A DNA stretch of 64,000 nucleotides from an uncultured Oscillospiraceae bacterium (GCA_958448165.1 CAUDCW010000007.1:68665-132664), one strand, 5' to 3'. Counted from the stretch's first letter, positions 17,074 through 25,082 are shown. A program made the numbers and translations. Notes: generated by a model from the letters alone, not told the origin.

Positions 17074-19326
17074 ATGGAAAGTACAAACAAAAAGCGCACT
17101 GCTGTTGTAGCGGCGGCAACTGCGGCGGCTCTGGTGCTGACAGGCACCTTTGCTTGGGTTATGAAAAAAGACCAGACAGAGCTTAATAAATTCACCGCAA
17201 AAGATCCGGGTACATACGAGGTAGAGCTGAAAGAAGATTTCAACCCGGATGACCCGTGGGCTAACAAGGATGTATGGGTTGAGAACAAAGGCGACAACCC
17301 GGTTGTTGTCCGTGTACGTCTTGAGGAGTTTTATGACCTCGAATACAGAAACGGCACAACATACAATATTAAAGAGGGATATTCACAAGGCAGTGATAAC
17401 GGCTCGGCAATCTTCAATGTTCCGGGTGGCTCAAAGCTTGACGAAAACAAGCTTGCCGACAGCTCAACAGGAATCGACAAAAATGTAATTCTCAAATTCG
17501 GCAAAAACGTTGTTACAATGGATGACTGGGGTACTCTCAATAACAATTTGTCTGCGGCAAAAACAGCGTTAAAAAATGCTCAGGCAGCAAGTGATGAAGC
17601 AGCGATTGCAGAGGCTCAGGCAAAGGTTACTGCGGCTAATGACGCAATTAAAGCAGTTTCCTGGGTAATCGACACAGACGGCTGGTGCTATTATACCAAG
17701 GCTTTGCTTTACGGTGAAAAAACATCGTATCTGCTCGATGATGTTGATTTCAACGAAGACTTGTTCCTGAAATCACATTCAAAGCCGTATAACCTCGACT
17801 ACAAAATAAATGTTCGTTTGCAGGCAATCTCGGCAGACCTTGAGGACTTCGGCGGTTCTAAAAACGATATGCAGTGGACTAATACGGACTATATCAATGA
17901 TCAGGGAGAAACTGTTGTTGATACAGCTAATGCCGGCAGAATCATTGCAGATGACCCGACAAACGATTATGAAATCCTTGCTGACTCGACAATCACGAAT
18001 AATGCAAGGCATCTTGTAACAAAGATTTCCTACAATTTTGCAACACAATATACAGGCGACTTCAAGAACGCTGACGGCACGATTGGTTATAAGGCAGGTA
18101 CTGCAAAAGAACTTTATTATGCGCTTCTTACACCGGGTGTTCAAAGTATTTTGCTTACTAATGATATCGAAATAACAGACTGGAGTACTGTAACCGGAAA
18201 TGGAACTTATATTATTCTGGGTGCGAAGGGCAATAAGATGATTGAACTCGGAGAACACACGATTAAAGCAACCGGTGCATCAAATGGTTGTCTGTTTACA
18301 GTAGTTGATGGCTCTCCGAAGATTAGCATTAAGCACGGCAATATAGAGCTGAATAATATGTCATTATATGCAAGCGGTGTGAACAATGCAACCTCTCTTG
18401 AACTTGTTGGTGTAAATGTAACAGGCGCAACTAATCTTGTTGCACAGGGAGGTCCTTTGAAGCCTGGCAGTGAGGTTAAAATCTATGGTTCGCATATTGA
18501 AACAAGCAATGAAGCATTCTCAATTCCTGACAATATGAACATATTCATTAGCGATAGTCAGCTTATAAGTGCGAATGAAAAAGTATTACCAACAAACGGT
18601 TATTCAGCTGGCGCAAATATTGTATTGGAAAGTACTTCAGATGATCCGGAAAGAAGAACTGTTATCAGTAGTGGCGGTGCTGGTTCATATGGTATCTTTG
18701 CAAGCAAGGATTATACAGTTACAGCTAAAAATGTGACAATAATAGGTGGCGAAACTGCCGTTAAAGAGAATCACAACTATCCTCCAAAGAGTGTTTACCT
18801 AGAAGATTGTATATTGAGCTCAAAGTGCTTGGGCTATTACAAGGTTGCTGATTCTCCGCTAAAAATGACAAATTGTACTATTAATGTTGAGTCTAAAGCC
18901 AACAGCAGGGCTTCCGGTTTGTTCCTGAGAAACGGCGATGTTACCCTTGACAATGTAACAGTTAATGTGAATCGCGGAGAGGGTATAGATAACGTTACCG
19001 GACCGTTCGATGGATACAATACACTTGATGCTTACTATGGCAACAAAACTGGTGCTTGCGAACCAAACTACGAAGCACTTCAGGTTGTTCTCAATAGCTA
19101 TGAAAGCATAAATCTGAATATTATCGGCGGTTCTTATAAAACAAATGTTGCAGGAGCAGAGAGCGTTTATGCGTTTGATGCAACAACAGGAACTGAACAC
19201 GGTACTCTGCATTGGAATGACGGTTACGATTACAACAACACAATCAAAATCAGCGGCGACCCGACATTCTCGCCCGAAACTACCGTATTTAACCAAACCT
19301 ACACAAACACAACTATAAACAAATAA
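17074..19326 (+). CDS. SipW-dependent exported matrix-like protein, paralogue 2
   Basis: A 750-residue paralogue of the preceding gene. Its signal peptide is nearly identical (TNKKRTAVVAAATAAALVL then GTFAW), as are NKDVWVEN, VVVRVRLEEFYDL, DGWCYYTKALL, SYLLDDVDF and INVRLQAISADLEDFG. Unlike its relatives it carries an Ala-rich, probably coiled-coil insertion at about residues 152-195, just before the DGWCYY segment. The C-terminal half (about 330-750) is again beta-helix-like and ends with TNVAGAESVYA and TYTNTTINK. I chose ATG at 17074, ten bases after GGAGG; an in-frame extension of 13 codons upstream lacks the signal layout and overlaps the hairpin. Expected on the cell surface or in the matrix. 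Confidence 0.85.
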   Translation: MESTNKKRTAVVAAATAAALVLTGTFAWVMKKDQTELNKFTAKDPGTYEVELKEDFNPDDPWANKDVWVENKGDNPVVVRVRLEEFYDLEYRNGTTYNIKEGYSQGSDNGSAIFNVPGGSKLDENKLADSSTGIDKNVILKFGKNVVTMDDWGTLNNNLSAAKTALKNAQAASDEAAIAEAQAKVTAANDAIKAVSWVIDTDGWCYYTKALLYGEKTSYLLDDVDFNEDLFLKSHSKPYNLDYKINVRLQAISADLEDFGGSKNDMQWTNTDYINDQGETVVDTANAGRIIADDPTNDYEILADSTITNNARHLVTKISYNFATQYTGDFKNADGTIGYKAGTAKELYYALLTPGVQSILLTNDIEITDWSTVTGNGTYIILGAKGNKMIELGEHTIKATGASNGCLFTVVDGSPKISIKHGNIELNNMSLYASGVNNATSLELVGVNVTGATNLVAQGGPLKPGSEVKIYGSHIETSNEAFSIPDNMNIFISDSQLISANEKVLPTNGYSAGANIVLESTSDDPERRTVISSGGAGSYGIFASKDYTVTAKNVTIIGGETAVKENHNYPPKSVYLEDCILSSKCLGYYKVADSPLKMTNCTINVESKANSRASGLFLRNGDVTLDNVTVNVNRGEGIDNVTGPFDGYNTLDAYYGNKTGACEPNYEALQVVLNSYESINLNIIGGSYKTNVAGAESVYAFDATTGTEHGTLHWNDGYDYNNTIKISGDPTFSPETTVFNQTYTNTTINK

Positions 19327-19344
19327 TTTAAGTGATTATTTTAA

Positions 19345-19376
19345 CGGCTTGAGAGCCACCGGCGGTTCTCAAGCCG
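19345..19376 (+). other. Intercistronic hairpin 2 of the matrix-protein operon
   Basis: A 13-position stem (19345-19357 with 19364-19376, one mismatch or wobble) lies between paralogues 2 and 3. No U tract follows, so transcription should continue. Confidence 0.6.
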
Positions 19377-19406
19377 ACCACCCAAATAAATCGGAGGAAT
19401 AATTTT

Positions 19407-21680
19407 ATGGAGAGTACAAACAAAAAGCGCACTGCTGTTGTAGCTGCGGCAACTGCGGCGGCACTGGTGCTGTCGGGCACTTTTGCCTGGAATATGGCTA
19501 CCGACCAGACAAAGCTGAATGAATTTTCAGAGAGCGACAAGGGTAATTACGGCGTTGAGCTGAAAGAAAACTTTGACCCGAACGACCCTTGGGCAAACAA
19601 AGACGTGTATGTAACAAACACAAAGGATAACCCGGTTATCGTCCGTGTACGTTTAGAAGAATTTTATGACCTTACATACCGTAACGGTACAGAATATAAT
19701 AAGCCGGAGGGCTATGCAAAGGGAGATGCGGACGGCTCGGCAATCTTTACTCCCGATACAGACGACACGCTCAATGATGACAACACCGCAGACAGTGCGA
19801 CAAAGCTTAACGAGAAAATCTCGCTGCTTTTCGGTGCAGGCGTGGTAACAATGGCAGAGTACAACGCAATGGACGCCAATGCAAAAGCAGCGGTTAAGTG
19901 GGTAGTAGATATCGACGGCTGGTGCTATTACACACAGGCGCTTCTTGCAGGCGAAACAACCGAGTATCTTCTTGACAAGGCAACCTTTAACAAAGATGTG
20001 TTTGATGCGGCGTATGATTCACCGTACAATCTCGATTACAAAATAAATGTTCGTTTGCAGGCAATCTCAGCAGACCTCGAGGACTTCGGCTCACACCTCA
20101 ACGATATGCAGTGGACAAATGTTGCGTATATTGATGATAACGGCGTTGAGCATTCTGACAATAAGGGCAGAGTAATTGCCGAGGACAACAGAGCCGACGA
20201 TTATGAAATCCTTGCCGACTCAACAATTACAGATGAGGCAATGGCTCTTGTAACAGGTATTGCATACGGTTTTGCAACACCTTATACAACTGAGGACTTC
20301 AGAAACGCTGACGGCAGTGTGGCTGTTCGTGTTTCAACGGCACAGGAGCTTATTGATGCAGTCAACAATGATGAAGTTCACAGCATTTTGCTGACGGATA
20401 ATATAGAGCTTCCTGTTAACAGTGAATTTCTGGGATTGCAAATAAAGACCAACAAATTTATTGAGTTGGGTGAGTACACATTATCATATTCGGAAAAATC
20501 TCCCAATTCTGCTTTCCGTATGTTTTTAATTTTAGCTAACTCAAAGCTCGTTCTTAAACACGGAAAAATTAATGATTTAAGCCAACGAGTTACATTTTTT
20601 ATGAAAGACGTGAATTATGATATATTGAGTTCAATAACGCTTGTCGGAGTTGATGTTAATTCTGCATATATTGGCTTTGTAAACAACGATCCGGCTGAAA
20701 TAACAGTTCATAATTCAACAATAACCAGCACGAAAGATGTTTTTTATATGAATCGTGATGATGCTGTGGTGAAAATTTATAATTCAACATTAACATCTAA
20801 GAGTGGTGCCGGATACTATACATCACCTAAAGCGGATAACCAGTCATTGTATGTTGAAAACAGCACAATAACATCAGAAGCATCGAGAGGTATTGCAGGG
20901 GCTACAGATCAAACAAAAGTATTAGAAAACATCAATGTTGAAATTCGTAATTCTACAATTACCGGTAAAGATACCGCAGTGTTGCTTGGCGAAAGCTGGA
21001 ACTTTACTGCAACCGATTCTCAGTTTAATTCTGATGATAAAACCTTTAATGCATACCACAATACAGTAGGTCTTCAAGATGAAAACGGGGAATATCTGAA
21101 AGGTGAGGTATTTTTGGGAGATAAGGTATCTCTGACAAATTGCACCATTAACTCAGGAGGTGTTGGTTACGTTCAAAGACGGGATTCTAAGCTTACTATG
21201 AAGGACTGCACAATTAATGCCACCTCTAAAAATGGTAATAAGGCACTTGGTATGTACCTGTGCAGTGGTGACGTTACACTTGATAATGTGAATTGCAACG
21301 TAAGCCAGGGTGAAACCGGTAATCCTGGTGTAGAAGGTCCGTTTATATGTAAAGAACGTGATTTCTTTGACTTTGATTATGATTACTATAAGGAATACTC
21401 TACACTTGAAGATTTTTATACAGGTGAAGTGGGTATTTGCGCCGCAAACTACGAGGCGATTCAAATTATCCCAAACAGCCTTGAAAGTATAAATCTCAAG
21501 ATTATCGGCGGTTCTTATACAACAAATGTAGCCGGTGCACAGAGTGTCTATGTAAATGACCACGGCAGATCATGGTATAATTCAACTCAGCCGGTTTCCG
21601 AATATGTTTATAATAACACAATCACAATTTCCGGTAATCCGACATTTACTCCGGCAACAACAGCATTTGATACAGATTAA
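19407..21680 (+). CDS. SipW-dependent exported matrix-like protein, paralogue 3 (stops before conserved tail)
   Basis: A 757-residue paralogue with the same SipW-type signal peptide and N-terminal domain: NKDVYVTNT, VIVRVRLEEFYDL, DGWCYYTQALL, EYLLDK and INVRLQAISADLEDFG. A long beta-helix-like region follows (about 300-757), ending in TNVAGAQSVYV and ISGNPTFTPATTAFDTD. The TAA stop at 21678-21680 falls exactly where the other two copies have Tyr. The following nine codons in the same frame read ANTTIIKND, close to the terminal NTTVNK and TNTTINK of the sisters, so the tail appears to have been lost by a nonsense change. The start ATG follows GGAGG. Function should resemble that of its paralogues. 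Confidence 0.85.
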   Translation: MESTNKKRTAVVAAATAAALVLSGTFAWNMATDQTKLNEFSESDKGNYGVELKENFDPNDPWANKDVYVTNTKDNPVIVRVRLEEFYDLTYRNGTEYNKPEGYAKGDADGSAIFTPDTDDTLNDDNTADSATKLNEKISLLFGAGVVTMAEYNAMDANAKAAVKWVVDIDGWCYYTQALLAGETTEYLLDKATFNKDVFDAAYDSPYNLDYKINVRLQAISADLEDFGSHLNDMQWTNVAYIDDNGVEHSDNKGRVIAEDNRADDYEILADSTITDEAMALVTGIAYGFATPYTTEDFRNADGSVAVRVSTAQELIDAVNNDEVHSILLTDNIELPVNSEFLGLQIKTNKFIELGEYTLSYSEKSPNSAFRMFLILANSKLVLKHGKINDLSQRVTFFMKDVNYDILSSITLVGVDVNSAYIGFVNNDPAEITVHNSTITSTKDVFYMNRDDAVVKIYNSTLTSKSGAGYYTSPKADNQSLYVENSTITSEASRGIAGATDQTKVLENINVEIRNSTITGKDTAVLLGESWNFTATDSQFNSDDKTFNAYHNTVGLQDENGEYLKGEVFLGDKVSLTNCTINSGGVGYVQRRDSKLTMKDCTINATSKNGNKALGMYLCSGDVTLDNVNCNVSQGETGNPGVEGPFICKERDFFDFDYDYYKEYSTLEDFYTGEVGICAANYEAIQIIPNSLESINLKIIGGSYTTNVAGAQSVYVNDHGRSWYNSTQPVSEYVYNNTITISGNPTFTPATTAFDTD

Positions 21681-21721
21681 GCAAACACAACCATTATCAA
21701 AAACGATTAACTGAATTTCTG

Positions 21722-21768
21722 TTGCGGAGCTTGCCTCTCCTTTTCAAGAGGGGCTGCTCCGCCGCAAC
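21722..21768 (+). other. Intercistronic hairpin 3 of the matrix-protein operon
   Basis: The gap between paralogue 3 and the shorter relative contains a long imperfect stem whose outer arms are GTTGCGGAGC (from about 21720) and GCTCCGCCGCAAC (to about 21769), with an inner GCCTCT/AGAGGGGC pairing. A second small stem TTGGGGTCAGCCCAA lies just before the next ribosome binding site. No U tract is present. Confidence 0.55.
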
Positions 21769-21816
21769 AATTCCCGATATTTAAACTTGGGGTCAGCCCA
21801 AGGGAGGCGTACTATT

Positions 21817-22665
21817 ATGAACATAAACATAAACGTAAAAAAGAGAACGATAGCGATACTTGCTTCTATCGTAAGCCTTGCGCTTATTGTCACAAGCACC
21901 GTTGCGTGGGTTTTGCAGCAGGATGTAACAAAGCTTAACAAGTTTACATGGACAGGTGAGCTTGACCAGAAGATCACGGTTGAACTGAAAGAAGATTTTG
22001 TGCCGTGGCAGAATAAGGATGTTTATGTGGCAAATCAGAACGACAGCACCGACCCGGCTATAGTCCGTGTTCGCTTTGAGGAATTTGTCAAGGTAACCGG
22101 CGGCTCAATGGACGTTGACAAAAACGGCATTTTCAAGTCCGATACCTTGTCAGAGTTTAAAGCCGACAGCACGGTTGCGCCGAAAGCTGTTACAGTGCTG
22201 TTTTCCGATCGTACTATGACAATGAAGCAGTGGCTTGACAGCGACAAACCGCTTGCAGATGAAAACGGAACTGCCTATTGGGTGATGGATACCGATGGCT
22301 GGTGCTATTACACAAAGGCACTCAAGCCCGGCGAGCAATCTGAGCTTTTGCTTGACAACGTGATGAAAAAGAGCGAGGAAAAAAGCTTTTTGCCGTCAAT
22401 ATACGGCGGAAACAACGTTGCAATGGATTATTATGTGAACGTCCGCTTGCAGGCAATGTCGGTCGATTTGATAAGCTATGCTCTTGCTGAGGATAACGCT
22501 GATTATCCAAGAGATTGGGCGAACAAGGACGGTTGTGAAATTACAAAATATGAAAACGGCTACGACATAACCGAAAATTCAAAGATAACAGATAATGCAG
22601 ATTCTCTTGTGCGCGCTGTAAGTGATTCGTATAAAAAGAGCGCGAAGCAAAGCAAGGCTGATTGA
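21817..22665 (+). CDS. SipW-dependent exported protein, short relative without beta-helix region
   Basis: A 282-residue secreted protein. The signal peptide (VKKRTIAILASIVSLALIV, then STVAW) is SipW-like and is followed by QQDVTKLNKFTW, echoing the DQTKLNEF of the three large copies. It keeps NKDVYVANQ, AIVRVRFEEFV, DTDGWCYYTKALKPGE, LLLDNV and YYVNVRLQAMSVDL but ends right after the N-terminal domain. It therefore equals the large proteins minus their beta-helix half, and may act as a subunit, cap or nucleator. ATG at 21817 follows AGGGAGG; an upstream in-frame TTG was rejected. A weak terminator follows. Confidence 0.8.
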   Translation: MNININVKKRTIAILASIVSLALIVTSTVAWVLQQDVTKLNKFTWTGELDQKITVELKEDFVPWQNKDVYVANQNDSTDPAIVRVRFEEFVKVTGGSMDVDKNGIFKSDTLSEFKADSTVAPKAVTVLFSDRTMTMKQWLDSDKPLADENGTAYWVMDTDGWCYYTKALKPGEQSELLLDNVMKKSEEKSFLPSIYGGNNVAMDYYVNVRLQAMSVDLISYALAEDNADYPRDWANKDGCEITKYENGYDITENSKITDNADSLVRAVSDSYKKSAKQSKAD

Positions 22666-22680
22666 AAATAACTCACAGTT

Positions 22681-22707
22681 AAGCCGCTGTTTATATAGCG
22701 GCTTTCT
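22681..22707 (+). terminator. Probable terminator of the sipW operon
   Basis: A perfect 8-bp stem (22681-22688 with 22697-22704) is followed by a short interrupted T stretch. Moderate strength only; the next promoter begins four bases later. Confidence 0.6.
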
Positions 22708-22710
22708 GTC

Positions 22711-22739
22711 TTGATTTCAGACCGTTCAGCACTTATAAT
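22711..22739 (+). promoter_or_regulatory. Promoter of the pilin-like/sortase operon
   Basis: TTGATT (22711-22716), a 17-base spacer and an exact TATAAT (22734-22739) lie 35 bases before the start codon, so these three genes can be transcribed separately from sipW. Confidence 0.75.
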
Positions 22740-22774
22740 GGTATAATCGCAATGTATTACGCAGGTGTTTTATT

Positions 22775-23491
22775 ATGAAAAGAAAAGCAATACTCGCTCT
22801 GCTCGGCGTTTGTCTTATTGTGCTTGCCGCGGTGCTTATGCCAACCCTTGCATATACCGCAAAGATGGATTTTACAAAGATAAACCACTTTACCTGGGGC
22901 GGCGAAGAACCGACCCAGCCGCCGACAGATGAGCCTCAAATTGAAAAAAATCAGTTTATTATGACGGTCAGAAAGCAGTTTTCAAGCATTGAGCCGTCAA
23001 GCCCTGCCGTGTTCTCTTTTGTGCTTAAAGCAAGCGACAAAGCCGTGCCTATGCCCGGAGGTAAGTCCGGCGGTGAATACGAGTTTAACATCAGCGGCGC
23101 CGGAACAGCTTCACTGCCGGTGATAAGCTATACTTCTGCCGGAACATACACCTACACGGTGACCGAGAAAAACTCAGGACAGGCAGGCTACACATATGAT
23201 AAGGCGGTTTATACCGTAAAGGTCACGGTCGAAAGCAAGGGCGGCAGGCTTCAGATTTCCGGCACTGATATAAGTATGAAATCAAACGGCGATACATACG
23301 ACAAATTAAGCGAGGTTGTCTTTACAAACTCATATTCGCCGAGCGGAGGCTCGGGAGAGCTGCCCAAAATGTCCGACTCTGCGCCGATTGAGCTTTATTG
23401 GAGCTTGCTTGTGATATCTGTTGTCGGCTTTGTCGGATGCTGTGTATTCCTGATTTTGAAACGAAATAAAACACGCTATGGAAAGAAATAA
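22775..23491 (+). CDS. Pilin-like isopeptide-domain surface protein
   Basis: A 238-residue surface protein. An N-terminal hydrophobic segment (about 5-27) and a KMDFTKINHFTWGG stretch recall the SipW substrates next door. A single Spy0128/FctA-like domain (about 48-190) follows, with a Lys near VRKQF, Glu in YTVTEKN and Asn in VVFTNSY placed as in intramolecular Lys-Asn isopeptide domains. The C-terminus has a membrane helix (about 208-230) and a KRNKTRYGKK tail, a cell-wall sorting layout, but the motif before it is LPKMSD (196-201) rather than LPxTG. The start ATG has only a weak AGGTG site. It overlaps the sortase gene by 14 bases, so that sortase probably anchors or polymerises it. Confidence 0.75.
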   Translation: MKRKAILALLGVCLIVLAAVLMPTLAYTAKMDFTKINHFTWGGEEPTQPPTDEPQIEKNQFIMTVRKQFSSIEPSSPAVFSFVLKASDKAVPMPGGKSGGEYEFNISGAGTASLPVISYTSAGTYTYTVTEKNSGQAGYTYDKAVYTVKVTVESKGGRLQISGTDISMKSNGDTYDKLSEVVFTNSYSPSGGSGELPKMSDSAPIELYWSLLVISVVGFVGCCVFLILKRNKTRYGKK

Positions 23492-24278
23492 ACTTTTGCG
23501 GCTCCTACAGAAAATCCCGAAGCCGAGATATGGTGCAAAGACAGACCTTGTACGGAAAGCGGTAACGGCTCTTGCCGCAGTATTTCTGGCAACAGCTTTG
23601 TTTTGCGGCGCAATGCTGATTACAACGCAGCTGCAGTACAACGAGTCGGGCGGATATTACTCGAAAATCAGCTCGGATATTTCCCCTGCCCACAAGGAAA
23701 AGCCGCCAAAACAGACCGTTTCAATAACCAAGGAGGAGCTTCAGAGCATCGGCGAGGACATAGTCGGGTGGATAAGCTTTCCCGATACCCAGATTGACTA
23801 CCCCGTTGCACAGTGCGACAACAATTCGTATTACTGTTATCATCTGCCCGACGGCGGCTACAATGTCGGCGGCACGATTTTTATGGACTGTGCAAAAAGC
23901 AGCGACCTTACAAGCCGTAATACTGTTCTGTACGGGCATCATATGAAAAACGGCAGTATGTTCCAGAATATCACTTACTACAAGGACAGCTCGTTTTACG
24001 ATTTGCACAAAACGGCATACTATTACACGCCGCAGGGCGATTATGAAATTCAGATTGCCTATGGCTTTGTGATAAGCTCGTATCAGTGGAACAACGAGGG
24101 CTATGTCAGGGACGAGAACACTTCAAAGCTTCTTGAATACGCCAAAGAAAACACAACCTTTGAAAGCGGCGTCGAAATTGACGAATCCGACAGAATTATG
24201 ACATTTTCAACCTGCTCTTATGAATTCGGCGACGCTAATTATATGATAATCGGAAAGGTGATACCAAAGTATGAATAA
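23478..24278 (+). CDS. Class B sortase, unusual active site
   Basis: A membrane-anchored transpeptidase of 266 residues. It has a basic N-terminus, one membrane helix (about 29-50), then the SrtB domain with VGWISFPDTQIDYPV, the catalytic His in YGHHMKNGSMF (His154) and the catalytic Cys in TFSTCSYEF (Cys246). The position eight residues after Cys, where clostridial SrtB enzymes and the second sortase in this window have Arg, is Asn254 here. The gene overlaps both neighbours (14 bases with the pilin-like gene, 8 with the next), so the three are translationally coupled. The likely substrate is the adjacent LPKMSD protein. Whether it is an active transpeptidase is open. Confidence 0.88.
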   Translation: MERNKLLRLLQKIPKPRYGAKTDLVRKAVTALAAVFLATALFCGAMLITTQLQYNESGGYYSKISSDISPAHKEKPPKQTVSITKEELQSIGEDIVGWISFPDTQIDYPVAQCDNNSYYCYHLPDGGYNVGGTIFMDCAKSSDLTSRNTVLYGHHMKNGSMFQNITYYKDSSFYDLHKTAYYYTPQGDYEIQIAYGFVISSYQWNNEGYVRDENTSKLLEYAKENTTFESGVEIDESDRIMTFSTCSYEFGDANYMIIGKVIPKYE

Positions 24279-24648
24279 ACAACAGGACATATCTCCGCTT
24301 ACGCCCAAAACGGCGCATGATATAGCTTTTACTGTTCACAAGCGTCATTATTATGACTGCCGTGAGGTTGACGATGTGCTTGACGCTTTGCTTGCGCTTA
24401 TCGACCGTCAGGAGCAGGAGAAGCAGGATATCGACAGCCGACTGCGTGAATATGAGGCGAACATTGCCGGTATTATGCTTGAATGTCAAAAGCTGAAAGC
24501 ATCGGCGCAGAAGGAGCAGGAGGAAAAGTCCGGGGATATCTCCGAAGAAACAGACGGGGAAGCGTGCGGTGGTGCTATGCAGGAAACGCAGGGAAAGTCT
24601 GTCGCAGAAATATCCGAGGAGGAAAACGAAGAAACAACCGAAGAATAA
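24271..24648 (+). CDS. Small DivIVA-like coiled-coil protein
   Basis: A 125-residue cytoplasmic protein without signal or membrane segments. Residues 8-75 resemble the N-terminal lipid-binding/coiled-coil region of DivIVA/GpsB proteins: LTPKTAHDIAF, then HYYDCREVDDVLDALLALIDRQEQE, then a heptad-like helix to about 85. The remaining tail is very acidic (SEETDGE, EISEEENEETTEE). It overlaps the sortase gene by eight bases. By analogy it could place the sortase/pilin machinery at poles or septa, but this is inference; it could also be an unrelated coiled coil. A MITE-like element begins about 25 bases after the stop. Confidence 0.6.
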   Translation: MNKQQDISPLTPKTAHDIAFTVHKRHYYDCREVDDVLDALLALIDRQEQEKQDIDSRLREYEANIAGIMLECQKLKASAQKEQEEKSGDISEETDGEACGGAMQETQGKSVAEISEEENEETTEE

Positions 24649-24672
24649 ACGGTATTGCGGAATATGCAATGA

Positions 24673-24849
24673 TTATGAAACACTGAATAAATCACGCTGA
24701 AGCTGTTTGCACATCTTGCTCCCGTATTTTCCGTCAGCCTGACCCCAAAAATTCTCGTAATGCGACAGCGTTACTACGGATTATTTGTCCGTTCTGACGA
24801 TAATTCTGACGGCGCAATATGCATAAACGATTTAATCAGTGTTTCCTTG
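24673..24849. mobile_element. MITE-like element, copy 1
   Basis: About 177 bases with terminal inverted repeats (left GAAACACTGAATAAATC at 24677-24693, right at 24829-24848), nearly the same along its length as the element at 40061-40239. The interior also pairs with itself (TTTTCCGTCAG against CTGACGG). No transposase and no credible coding frame inside. The left end is slightly eroded relative to copy 2. Confidence 0.8.
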
Positions 24850-24889
24850 ATTTCACTCTGCCGATATGCAGGGTGATTTTTATTGCCGT

Positions 24890-24933
24890 GTTCAGACAGA
24901 AAATGACAAATGTTCAGACAGAAAATGACAAAT
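24890..24933 (+). repeat. Two exact tandem copies of a 22-base unit
   Basis: Positions 24890-24911 and 24912-24933 are identical. They lie about 150 bases before the feoAB start and just upstream of a TATAAT-like box (24960-24965). Could be a regulator site, or chance duplication next to the MITE. Confidence 0.75.
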
Positions 24934-25082
24934 TACTATCAACAATACAAATTTTGTGCTATAATTATAACGTGTCGAATAAAATGTTGTGTGAATACAG
25001 CCAGGATCAAGATAAAGAAAAATTCAAGTAAATTGATTTGTCGGAATTTATCGGGAAAAGTGTTAAAAGGGGAGAATACGGT

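Noticed and set aside
24819..25031. 70-codon frame upstream of feoB
   Set aside because: It runs from the MITE end through the 22-base tandem repeat and has no ribosome binding site.
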